DNA of 64,000 bases from HGM04593 sp964470845 (GTDB lineage: Bacteria > Bacteroidota > Bacteroidia > Bacteroidales > Bacteroidaceae). Positions 52,519 to 60,704 of this stretch are shown here, one piece after another; the stretch's first letter is position 1; every line of letters starts with the position of its first letter. The position numbers were made by a program, and so were the translations under genes. The notes below the pieces were generated by a model. It did not search any database. It was not told where the DNA came from and saw nothing but the letters and a program-made list of their open reading frames with translations. The stretch covers positions 9,207 through 73,206 of the forward strand of contig CAYYEL010000003.1 in NCBI GenBank assembly GCA_964470845.1. The letters are read 5' to 3'.

Positions 52519-53553
52519 ATGGAGAATTGCAAGATGAAACTTTTGGGAATGACACTCCCGCAAATAAAAGAGGCTGTTACAGCAGTGGGAATGCCTGCAT
52601 TTACAGCTAAACAGATAGCCGACTGGGTCTATAAGAAGCGTGTGCACACTATCGACGAGATGAGCAATATTTCGCTTAAAAACCGCGAAAAGCTCTCACA
52701 ACTTTTCTCTCCCGGCTATGCAGCCCCCGTCGAAGCTATGCGCTCGATTGATGGCACAATAAAATACCTTTACAAAGTAGATAACGACCATTATGTCGAA
52801 GCAGTATATATTCCCGATGGCGAGCGTGCCACATTGTGCGTATCGTCGCAAGTAGGTTGCAAGATGAATTGCCTGTTTTGTATGACAGGCAAACAGCGTT
52901 ACACAGCCAATCTTAGTGCAAACGAGATTATCAATCAGATATTTGCACTACCCGAATTTGAAAAGCTCACCAATATAGTGTTTATGGGAATGGGCGAGCC
53001 CTGCGACAATCTTGACAATCTGTTACAGGCAATAGAAATACTGACAGCCGACTATGCAACAGCGTGGAGTCCCCACCGTCTAACAGTATCGTCGGTCGGA
53101 GTGCGCAAAGGGTTGAAGCGTCTGCTCGACAGCGGCGACTATCATATAGCAATCAGCCTGCACCACCCCGACCCTGTGCGTCGCAGCGAAATTATGCCGG
53201 CCGAGCGCGGCTACTCGATAAATGAGATTGTAGAATTGTTAAAAGAGTATGACTTCAGCCACCAACGCCGTCTGACATTCGAGTATATAGTGTTTAAGGG
53301 TGTAAACGACAGTCAGGCACACGCACGCAAACTGTTGCGACTACTCACAGGGCTCGACTGCCGCATAAACCTCATACGCTACCACGCAATTCCCGGTGTG
53401 CCACTCGAAGGAGTAGATGGCGAAGCAATGACACGTCTGCGCGACTACCTTACAGCAAACGGAATATTCACGACAGTGCGTGCCTCGCGCGGCGAGGATA
53501 TTTTTGCAGCGTGCGGAATGTTATCAACAAAAAAGCAAGAAGATAATAAATAA
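52519..53553 (+). CDS. rlmN: 23S rRNA (adenine2503-C2)-methyltransferase RlmN
   Basis: 344 residues from the ATG at 52519. The frame begins earlier, but the promoter box TATCTTCG at 52491-52498 lies inside that extension. Radical SAM enzyme that methylates C2 of A2503 in 23S rRNA and A37 in some tRNAs. Motifs: CVSSQVGCKMNCLFCMTGKQ (C-x3-C-x2-C), NIVFMGMGEPCDN, ISLHHPDPVRRSEIMPAER and the second catalytic Cys in EDIFAACGML. Followed by DUF4837 and pdxA in an order I recognise from Bacteroidales. Confidence 0.95.
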   Translation: MENCKMKLLGMTLPQIKEAVTAVGMPAFTAKQIADWVYKKRVHTIDEMSNISLKNREKLSQLFSPGYAAPVEAMRSIDGTIKYLYKVDNDHYVEAVYIPDGERATLCVSSQVGCKMNCLFCMTGKQRYTANLSANEIINQIFALPEFEKLTNIVFMGMGEPCDNLDNLLQAIEILTADYATAWSPHRLTVSSVGVRKGLKRLLDSGDYHIAISLHHPDPVRRSEIMPAERGYSINEIVELLKEYDFSHQRRLTFEYIVFKGVNDSQAHARKLLRLLTGLDCRINLIRYHAIPGVPLEGVDGEAMTRLRDYLTANGIFTTVRASRGEDIFAACGMLSTKKQEDNK

Positions 53554-53570
53554 TTAAAATACAACCCATT

Positions 53571-54644
53571 ATGAAAAAGTTATTCTTAACATTAGTATCT
53601 GCAATAGTATTAGTTGCTTGCGAAAGCGACGGGCCTACACTGTTCAAGCCCTCGTCGAGTGGACTACCATACGAAGTGCTTGTTGTATGCGACGATGCTA
53701 TGTGGGAAGCTCCTGCCGGTCGTGCCCTGTACGATGTATTAGACACCGATATTCCCGCAATCCCCCAACCCGAGCGCTCGTTCCGCATATCGCACACAAC
53801 ACCCGCCGGCTTCAGCAATTTATTAAAGCCCTTCCGCAACATTATAAAGATTGAGGTAGATGAGCAACGATACACACAAACAAAATTCAAATTCACACGC
53901 GACGTGTACTCTTCGCCCCAAGTAATCTTCACCATACAATCACCAAGCGAAAAAGAGCTACAAGAATACATTCAAACCAAAGGTCAAACAATTATAGACT
54001 TTTTCACCTCGACCGAGATGAACCGCGAGCTCAAACGCTTGGAGAAACCCAACGCACACAATGCGCGTTTCTTGGACAGCCTGCGCACAAAATTCGGTTG
54101 CGAGATGTACGTCCCCATCGAATTACAGAATATAAAGAGCGGAAAAGACTTTATATGGGTATCGGATATGCAGTCGGTGAGCAGTGTAATTTTAAGTTTT
54201 GTCGTTTACAGTTACCCCTACACCGATGTAAGCAATTTCACATTAGAGAATTTCCTTCAGAAGCGCGACTCTATTATGAGAGCCAACATACCCGGTGGCC
54301 GCCCCAACAGCTATATGAAGACCGAGCACGACTATGTAGCAATGAAAGAGACAGAATTCCGCGAGCGCTATATGCAAGAGGTGCGCGGCCTATGGTCGAT
54401 GGAAAATGATGCAATGGGCGGTCCGTTTGTGTCGCACAGCGTAGTTGACGAGGTTAACAACAAAGTAATTGTAGCCGAGGCATTTGTATATGCAGCAAGC
54501 CGCAAAAAGGGCGACCTTATACGCAAGCTCGAAGCAGCACTTTTCTCGCTACGTCTGCCGGCCGACAAGGCAATAGCCGCCAGCACACACATTCCCGAGA
54601 TTGTAATCGAGGAGACAACCGACAGCAGTAATATACAGAAATAA
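53571..54644 (+). CDS. DUF4837 family lipoprotein
   Basis: 357 residues. Lipoprotein signal with ivLVACES. The body matches DUF4837: SSGLPYEVLVVCDDAMWEAP, QPERSFRISHTTPAGFSNL, RNIIKIEVDEQRYTQTKF, and GMYVPIE-like and SSVILSFVVYSYPYTD stretches. Bacteroidales family of unknown function, anchored in the envelope. Lies 17 bases after rlmN. Confidence 0.82.
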   Translation: MKKLFLTLVSAIVLVACESDGPTLFKPSSSGLPYEVLVVCDDAMWEAPAGRALYDVLDTDIPAIPQPERSFRISHTTPAGFSNLLKPFRNIIKIEVDEQRYTQTKFKFTRDVYSSPQVIFTIQSPSEKELQEYIQTKGQTIIDFFTSTEMNRELKRLEKPNAHNARFLDSLRTKFGCEMYVPIELQNIKSGKDFIWVSDMQSVSSVILSFVVYSYPYTDVSNFTLENFLQKRDSIMRANIPGGRPNSYMKTEHDYVAMKETEFRERYMQEVRGLWSMENDAMGGPFVSHSVVDEVNNKVIVAEAFVYAASRKKGDLIRKLEAALFSLRLPADKAIAASTHIPEIVIEETTDSSNIQK

Positions 54645-54663
54645 ATTCACACAAGAATCCTTA

Positions 54664-54852
54664 GAAGCTGTTTGAATTTATATCGTTAAGTTTTTATAGG
54701 CCAAGAACCGGTAGTTTTATTATTTTTTGAGGACGGGTAGGCAGCCTCAAGTAACCGAGTAAAAAAATAAAACAGTCATTTTTGAATATAAAAAACAACG
54801 AAACAGCAGCCTCTAAGATAACATAAACTTTTTTAGAAATTTAAACAGTTTC
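54664..54852. mobile_element. MITE-like element
   Basis: 189 bases bounded by imperfect inverted ends (GAAGCTGTTTGAATTT on the left; GAAACTGTTTAAATTT read from the right) and flanked by TTA on both sides, a possible target duplication. Inside are further inverted parts (GTTTTATTATTTTTT against AAAAAAATAAAAC). It fills the whole gap between DUF4837 and pdxA. A lone similar end (GAAGCTGTTTAAAATTTATT) occurs at 52396. Confidence 0.45.
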
Positions 54853-54863
54853 TTACTCATATT

Positions 54864-55955
54864 ATGAACGATAAGCGTAAAATAAGAGTCGGAATAACAC
54901 AAGGCGACATTAACGGCATTGGTTACGAGGTTATATTCCGCACATTTGAAAACAGCGAAATGTACGAAATTTGTACACCCGTCGTCTATGGCTCGCCCAA
55001 ACTCGCTGCCTATCATCGCAAGGCACTTGAGATAGATGTAACATATAACGCAGTAGAGACACCAAGCGACATACAGGATGGCAAGCTCAATATAATAAAT
55101 TGCAACAGCGACAATATAATAATAGAGCTTGGCACTGCGACAAAAGAGAGTGGCGAGGCAGCCTATCAGGCATTGGAAAGAGCCATAAAAGATTATCAAG
55201 AAGGAGTAATAGACCTATTGGTAACAGCACCGATAAACAAAAACACCATTCAGAGCGAAGACTTTAACTTTCCCGGACACACCGAGTATCTTCAGGAGCG
55301 ATTGGGCAACGGCCAAAAATCGTTGATGATACTTTGCAGCGACGAGGTGCGATTCGCAATTGCAACGTCGCACCTGCCACTGCGCGACGTCCCCGAGGCC
55401 ATCACCCCCGAGCTTCTTGAGGAGAAACTGACCATCTTCGACCAAAGTCTGAAAGAGGATTTTAACATCGACGCTCCCAAAATAGCCGTACTCTCACTGA
55501 ATCCACATTCGGGCGACAACGGCCTCTTGGGCAAGGAGGAGATTGAGACCATAATCCCCACAATAAACAAGATGAGCAGCGAGGGCATCCTATGCTACGG
55601 CCCATTTGGAGTCGATGGCTTTATGGGCAGCGGTAAATACAAAGCCTTTGATGGAATATTGGCAATGTATCACGACCAAGGCCTCACCCCGATGAAACTG
55701 CTTGCAATGAGCAACGGAGTAAATTTCACCGCAGGACTTCAGGCGGTGCGCACCTCACCGGCCCACGGTGTTGCCTACGACATTGCAGGGAAAGGCTGTG
55801 CCGACGAAAATTCCTTCCGTCAAGCTATCTACACGGCGATAGATATTTTCCGCAACCGCAAGCAATACAATGAAGCACGCCGACACCCGCTGCGTAAGCT
55901 CTATTTCGAGAAACGCGACGACAGCAACCGACTGAATCTGCAAGCCGAGGAGTAA
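54864..55955 (+). CDS. pdxA: 4-hydroxythreonine-4-phosphate dehydrogenase
   Basis: 363 residues. Oxidises 4-phosphohydroxy-threonine in pyridoxal phosphate synthesis (DXP-dependent route). GITQGDINGIGYEV at the start, and the three metal-binding histidines in FPGHTEYL, LNPHSGDNGLLG and MYHDQGLTPMKL; RTSPAHGVAYDIAG near the end. Four bases before the nucleotidyltransferase gene, so it may lead the following operon. PdxA-like enzymes for other substrates exist, but the flanking rlmN-DUF4837 context favours the vitamin B6 role. Confidence 0.9.
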   Translation: MNDKRKIRVGITQGDINGIGYEVIFRTFENSEMYEICTPVVYGSPKLAAYHRKALEIDVTYNAVETPSDIQDGKLNIINCNSDNIIIELGTATKESGEAAYQALERAIKDYQEGVIDLLVTAPINKNTIQSEDFNFPGHTEYLQERLGNGQKSLMILCSDEVRFAIATSHLPLRDVPEAITPELLEEKLTIFDQSLKEDFNIDAPKIAVLSLNPHSGDNGLLGKEEIETIIPTINKMSSEGILCYGPFGVDGFMGSGKYKAFDGILAMYHDQGLTPMKLLAMSNGVNFTAGLQAVRTSPAHGVAYDIAGKGCADENSFRQAIYTAIDIFRNRKQYNEARRHPLRKLYFEKRDDSNRLNLQAEE

Positions 55956-55959
55956 AGCA

Positions 55960-56658
55960 ATGGACTACGCCATAATTGCCGCAGGCGAGGGTTCGCGATT
56001 GGCACAAGAGGGCATCAATTATCCCAAGCCCCTTGTACCATTGAACGGTGTACCCCTTATCGAGAGGCTCATAAGGATTTTTGCACGCCACAATGCCCAC
56101 TCGATAAACATAATCATAAACAGCCGACAGCCCGAGACACACAAACTGCTCACAGAGCTCAGCACCCATTTTCCACTGAACATCGTTGTAAAGGACACAC
56201 CAAGCTCAATGCACAGTATGTACGCCCTTGCGCCCTATCTGCGAGAGGGTAAATTCTGCCTCACAACAGTAGATACCATCTTCGGCGAGGAACAGTTCGG
56301 CGCTTACATTGAAGCATTTGAAAAGAGCACAAGCGACGGGCTTATGGCTGTTACCGACTTTATCGACGACGAAAAACCGCTTTATGTAAGCACAACCCCC
56401 GACCTGCGCATTACAGGCTTCCACGACACCGCCCCTGAAGACATCCGATATATCTCGGGCGGAATATATGCACTAACCTCCGCGTCGTTAGAGACGCTTG
56501 AGCGCTGCATAGCAACAGGAAACTCACGTATGCGCAATTTCCAGCGGCAGCTTGTGGCCGACGGATTCAAACTCGACGCCTACCCCTTTGGGAAAGTCAT
56601 TGACATTGACCACGCCGAGGACATTAAAAAGGCGCAACTGTTTATAAAAAGCCTTTAA
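55960..56658 (+). CDS. Nucleotidyltransferase (NTP-transferase fold)
   Basis: 232 residues. Nucleotide-binding AIIAAGEGSRLAQEG, KPLVPLNGVPLIERLI, a metal-binding Asp in LTTVDTIFG, and FGKVIDIDHAEDI. It resembles sugar-phosphate or inositol/choline-phosphate cytidylyl- and guanylyltransferases. Following genes encode a CDP-alcohol phosphatidyltransferase and a phosphatase, so CTP and a polyol phosphate are likely substrates by inference. First of four tightly packed genes. Confidence 0.8.
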   Translation: MDYAIIAAGEGSRLAQEGINYPKPLVPLNGVPLIERLIRIFARHNAHSINIIINSRQPETHKLLTELSTHFPLNIVVKDTPSSMHSMYALAPYLREGKFCLTTVDTIFGEEQFGAYIEAFEKSTSDGLMAVTDFIDDEKPLYVSTTPDLRITGFHDTAPEDIRYISGGIYALTSASLETLERCIATGNSRMRNFQRQLVADGFKLDAYPFGKVIDIDHAEDIKKAQLFIKSL

Positions 56659-56678
56659 CCATATTTTCAAGCAGCACG

Positions 56679-57527
56679 ATGAAGATTGCAGCCATAGAGC
56701 GCAGCCCACTACACTCCCCGGGAATGGTCGAGAACGACCGTGCAATCCTTGGAGCAACTGCACATAAACTGATGCAGGCCGGACACAGCGTGCACATAAT
56801 GAACAGCTCCCCCACCGACAAAAAGTATGATGCAGTTGTCAGTATGGCACGCGACAGCGATACACTCGACGCGTTGCAAGGGCTCGAAGAGTACGGCACA
56901 ATAATACTCAACAGCCCCACAGCCGTCAGACGTTGCTCGCGCAATCTGTTTACCGAGATTCTTGCACTGAACAGAATCCCGCAACCACAGTACAGCATCA
57001 TAGAGAGCAGCCGGCCACCCGCCGAGGGTTATCCACTGTGGTTCAAACGTGCCGACGGCTGGTCGTGCCACCCGCAGGATGTATCATTTGTACAGAGCCC
57101 CGACAAGGCTGCCGAGGCCATAAAAAGTATGCAGGCACGAGGCATCGACCGCATCATTTGCAGCAGGCACATTGTCGGCGACATAATAAAATTTTATGGT
57201 GTATCGGGCACTAAAGCCTCGCAAGCTCTTTTCCGTCTGCACTACCCCAACGTCGAAAAGACAAAATTCGGATTAGAAAAACACAACGGCCCGTGCTGCA
57301 ACCATCCGTTCGACCCTGTCGAGCTGCAAGAGACAGCCTTTGCCGCAGCCCGCGCAATAGGGCTCGATATTTTCGGAGGCGACTGCATTGTCTCGTCCGA
57401 CGGCAAGATACACATTATAGATATTAACGATTTTCCCAGCTTCACAGCCTATCGCAACGAAGCGGCCGAGGCCATTGCATTATTAACAATAGAAAGAGTA
57501 AAAGAAAAAAATGAACGAAGAGGATAA
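56679..57527 (+). CDS. ATP-grasp-fold ligase
   Basis: 282 residues. ATP-grasp pattern: pre-domain with DAVVSMARDSDTLDALQGLE, nucleotide lysine in YPLWFKRADGWSC, and the metal-binding end LDIFGGDCIVSS, HIIDINDFPSF. Joins a carboxylate to an amine or other nucleophile using ATP. Substrate unknown. It overlaps the phosphatidyltransferase gene by 17 bases, so it belongs to the same pathway. An ATP-grasp enzyme next to lipid head-group genes suggests an amino-acylated or amide-linked head group (inference). Confidence 0.72.
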   Translation: MKIAAIERSPLHSPGMVENDRAILGATAHKLMQAGHSVHIMNSSPTDKKYDAVVSMARDSDTLDALQGLEEYGTIILNSPTAVRRCSRNLFTEILALNRIPQPQYSIIESSRPPAEGYPLWFKRADGWSCHPQDVSFVQSPDKAAEAIKSMQARGIDRIICSRHIVGDIIKFYGVSGTKASQALFRLHYPNVEKTKFGLEKHNGPCCNHPFDPVELQETAFAAARAIGLDIFGGDCIVSSDGKIHIIDINDFPSFTAYRNEAAEAIALLTIERVKEKNERRG

Positions 57528-58464
57528 AAAAGCCTACGAAGCATCAATAAAATCGCGAGAGACCGAGGAGTTTCTCGACCTATGGTTCTACCGCCCCATA
57601 GGATTCCGCTGCGCACTCTTTTTTCGCAATCGAGGGGTGCATCCCAACGTCGTAACCATAATATCAATATTCTTGGGGGCAGCTGCAGGAATATGTTTTG
57701 CGCAAGAAAATCTTCGTTGGAACATTCTTGGAATACTGCTTCTGATGTGGGCCAACCTATACGACAGTACCGACGGACAGCTTGCACGCATCACCGGGCA
57801 AAAAACCCGCTGGGGACGCATCCTCGATGGCTTTGCAGGCGATGTGTGGTTCTTCTTTATATATGCAGCAATTGCAGTGCGCACCACATTCGACCCCATC
57901 CCGTTTGCCCCTGAATATCAATGGGGTGTGCTGATATGGATACTCTGCTCATTTGCAGGCTTTTGGGTACACGGCTCACAATGCCAGCTTGCCGACTACT
58001 ATCGTAACATACACCTTTACTTTATGAACGAGCGTAACGGCAACGAGTTTCACAACTCCGAGGCGCAACGCCGCGCTTTTCAGGAGACGCCGTGGCGCGG
58101 AAACTTCTTTTGGAAAATATTTCTGCACTTTTACGTTGCCTACACCGAGAATCAAGAGCGTATGTCGCCAAAATTCCAACAACTTATGGCTCGGATAAAA
58201 GAGAAATATGGCAACAACGTACCACACGAGTTGTGCGAAGAGTTTTGCACCGGCAGCCGTCCGCTAATGAAATACACCAATATACTCACATTCAATTCAC
58301 GCTTTATAATGCTGTGGCTGACAATGCTTATTGGAGAATTGTGGCTCTATCTGTTCTTTGAACTTGTGATACTGATGATAATATTCCTATATATGCAGTA
58401 CAAGCACGAGCAATTGAGCCTGCGAATAACACGTAAAATAGAAGATGGCTATGAGTATCGTTAA
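57511..58464 (+). CDS. CDP-alcohol phosphatidyltransferase
   Basis: 317 residues, longer than pssA. The catalytic motif DGx2ARx8Gx3Dx3D is intact (STDGQLARITGQKTRWGRIL then DGFAGD). Six or so membrane segments, with a charged cytoplasmic insertion (NERNGNEFHNSEAQRRAFQE) between the fourth and fifth. Transfers a phosphatidyl group from CDP-diacylglycerol to an alcohol, or uses a CDP-activated polyol, depending on the family. It overlaps both neighbours (17 and 20 bases). The second such enzyme in the window besides PssA. Confidence 0.85.
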   Translation: MNEEDKKAYEASIKSRETEEFLDLWFYRPIGFRCALFFRNRGVHPNVVTIISIFLGAAAGICFAQENLRWNILGILLLMWANLYDSTDGQLARITGQKTRWGRILDGFAGDVWFFFIYAAIAVRTTFDPIPFAPEYQWGVLIWILCSFAGFWVHGSQCQLADYYRNIHLYFMNERNGNEFHNSEAQRRAFQETPWRGNFFWKIFLHFYVAYTENQERMSPKFQQLMARIKEKYGNNVPHELCEEFCTGSRPLMKYTNILTFNSRFIMLWLTMLIGELWLYLFFELVILMIIFLYMQYKHEQLSLRITRKIEDGYEYR

Positions 58465-59143
58465 AGGCATAATACTTGACTACGGCGGCACGATAGACAC
58501 CAATGGCATACACTGGGCCGAGGTTATCTGGGAGCAGTATCAAAAAGTCCGTGTCGAGATTGACAAACAACTCTTTCGCGAGACATACGTGCACGGCGAG
58601 CGCACCCTTGCCCGCGTGCCAATCGTTAAGCCCTGCGACACGTTTCGCACCCTGCTCGATAAGAAAATAGCCATACACCAAGAGTATCTCGATGGCAAAA
58701 TGAGCCGTGAACAACAAAAATCCATTGCCCGAGGATGCTACCAAAAGGTACTCGACACGATGCAGGAGACGCGCTACGTAGTCGAGCAACTGTCGAAGCG
58801 CTACCCGATGGTGCTTGTAACAAACTTTTACGGAAATATGCCTGTGGTACTTAAAGAATTTGCCCTTGACAAGTATTTTATAAAAATTGTAGAATCGTCG
58901 GTTGTAGGGCTCAGAAAACCCGACCCCGCACTATTCTCATTGGGTGTCGAGGCGCTATCACTCGAACCACAAGAGATTATGGTAATAGGCGACTCGTACC
59001 GCAAGGATATATTCCCATCGCACACATTAGGCTGCCTGACAGCGTGGCTCAAAGGCACAGGTTGGGAGGCCGAGAGCCCCCTGCCCGATGCACAGCCCAC
59101 CGCAACAATAAGCAGCCTCGCCGAGCTTCTCGACATTCTATAA
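58445..59143 (+). CDS. HAD-family hydrolase
   Basis: 232 residues. HAD motifs in order: IILDYGGTIDTNG (motif I, with Gly at the place of the second Asp of DxDxT), VTNFYG (II), GLRKPDPALFS (III) and VIGDSYRKDI (IV). Probably a phosphatase; loss of the second Asp lowers confidence about the reaction. Fourth gene of the cluster, overlapping the phosphatidyltransferase gene by 20 bases, so it may dephosphorylate the phospholipid intermediate or the polyol phosphate. Confidence 0.8.
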   Translation: MAMSIVKGIILDYGGTIDTNGIHWAEVIWEQYQKVRVEIDKQLFRETYVHGERTLARVPIVKPCDTFRTLLDKKIAIHQEYLDGKMSREQQKSIARGCYQKVLDTMQETRYVVEQLSKRYPMVLVTNFYGNMPVVLKEFALDKYFIKIVESSVVGLRKPDPALFSLGVEALSLEPQEIMVIGDSYRKDIFPSHTLGCLTAWLKGTGWEAESPLPDAQPTATISSLAELLDIL

Positions 59144-59223
59144 CCCTGCCCCGACACATAAAAACACAAACAATAAAGGCTGCCCGGTTGTTATAATGGG
59201 AAAAACCATTAAACAACTGAATT

Positions 59224-60525
59224 ATGAGAGCTAAACTAACCATCCTGCTACTTACATTATCAATCTGTACAATAATCCACGCACAAGGCATAAGCCCCGA
59301 GAGCTACAATATACACCACAGCGACAGTTGCTGGTACGTAACAATGAATTATCGCATAGCTCAAATGCCCAAGGACGATGAGCTCATCCTCATCACACAA
59401 ATATGTTGCCCCGACACCTGTATAAACGACAGCACCCGACGCTTTCAAGGCAAGCGATACGCAAAAAAATACCTCAAAGAATATGGGCAGCTGCCCCCAT
59501 TGAGCCTTGCGGGTTACAACAGTTACACAATGATAATCCCCGAGCAAATGGTAAGCGACACGCTCATAGGAGTTACTTACAGTGAATACACCTCCCCCGA
59601 TGGCACGGTCGGTGCACTCGACACAACCGAAATTATACTGCCCCGTCCGGCCACGTTAAGTTGTCATCCGATACATAATCGCCCCACACAATCGGATATA
59701 TTCGCTCGGTCGCACCCCTACGTCAGAAACATTACCGAGTATGCCGTGCTCGACGGTGCAACGGCGCACATCCCCACAAACCCCACGGGGCACGTGCATT
59801 ATGCGATGAACAGCCGGCATCTCGACCTCAACTATCAGAATAATGCCTCGACGATAGACAGTCTTGTGGCTGCAATCTCCACGCTTATGGGCGATAAGAA
59901 TGCACAAGTGCAGTCGATACAGATTGTAGGATATACCTCGCCCGACCGTGGCGACGAGATTGTTCCCAAATTGGGCTACAAGCGTGCTGTGGCGCTGCGC
60001 GACCATCTGCAACACAAGTGCAACCTACCCGACAGTGTGTTCGAGGTAGCCGACGGCGGCAAACATTGGCATCAAATATATGCCAATCTGGCAACGCAAC
60101 AGAGCCCCACAAGCGACACACTCGCCCACCATCTGATAAACGAGCCCAATGTAAAAAAGCGCCTCGCCACACTGCGCAACTACAATGGCGGGCAAGAGTA
60201 CCGAAGAATATGCAGCGACAGCAGCCATCTGCATCGAGGCGCCTGCTGCACACGCATTTATTATCATAATCTAAGCGACAGCAGCACACAGAGGCTCAAC
60301 CACATTGTCGCACAGTTGTCGAGTAACCCACAGCCCGACTATCCCTCACTGCTCGCAGAACTTAAAAAGTTTACCGACGACCCCCGCGCACTAAATCTTA
60401 TAGGTATAATAGAACATCGTCTGCACCATCGTTCGGCCGCAGCCAAAGCCTTTAAGAAAGCCGCACTGATGGGCGACGAGCAAGCAGCGGCCAATATGGA
60501 CATTTTGGGGCTGAGTATGGATTAA
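59224..60525 (+). CDS. Secreted OmpA-like protein
   Basis: 433 residues. Signal peptide (LTILLLTLSICTIIHAQG). An N-terminal Bacteroidales-specific region (about 20-150) has CYVTMNYRI-like strands; it resembles DUF3868-type fimbria-associated proteins but I am not sure. Residues 195-290 fit an OmpA-like peptidoglycan-binding fold (LNYQNNASTIDSL, IQIVGYTSPDRGDE, YKRAVALRDHL). The end is a helical TPR-like segment (DPRALNLIGIIEHRLHH, AAKAFKKAALMGDEQAAANM). No fimbrial genes are nearby. 80 bases after the HAD gene. Confidence 0.65.
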   Translation: MRAKLTILLLTLSICTIIHAQGISPESYNIHHSDSCWYVTMNYRIAQMPKDDELILITQICCPDTCINDSTRRFQGKRYAKKYLKEYGQLPPLSLAGYNSYTMIIPEQMVSDTLIGVTYSEYTSPDGTVGALDTTEIILPRPATLSCHPIHNRPTQSDIFARSHPYVRNITEYAVLDGATAHIPTNPTGHVHYAMNSRHLDLNYQNNASTIDSLVAAISTLMGDKNAQVQSIQIVGYTSPDRGDEIVPKLGYKRAVALRDHLQHKCNLPDSVFEVADGGKHWHQIYANLATQQSPTSDTLAHHLINEPNVKKRLATLRNYNGGQEYRRICSDSSHLHRGACCTRIYYHNLSDSSTQRLNHIVAQLSSNPQPDYPSLLAELKKFTDDPRALNLIGIIEHRLHHRSAAAKAFKKAALMGDEQAAANMDILGLSMD

Positions 60526-60704
60526 GGGATTCTGTGTAGGATTTATTTTTGAAAAAACAGTCCGAGAATAATACCGAGAGGGTTGTTTAAAGAAGCAAAA
60601 AAGAGGAGCGTTGTTTCTATGTATTTAATTGTAAGGAGCATTATTACCGCTCCTCTTTCGACAAAGAGGAGCGGTAGCCTGTGCCCCGAAACGCTGAAAG
60701 CATA
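60526..60704. other. Intergenic region with a strong hairpin
   Basis: The hairpin at 60645-60676 has arms TACCGCTCCTCTTT and AAAGAGGAGCGGTA. The word AGGAGCG recurs at 60604. There is no T-run on either side, so it may be a processing or protein-binding site rather than a classic terminator. Confidence 0.5.
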
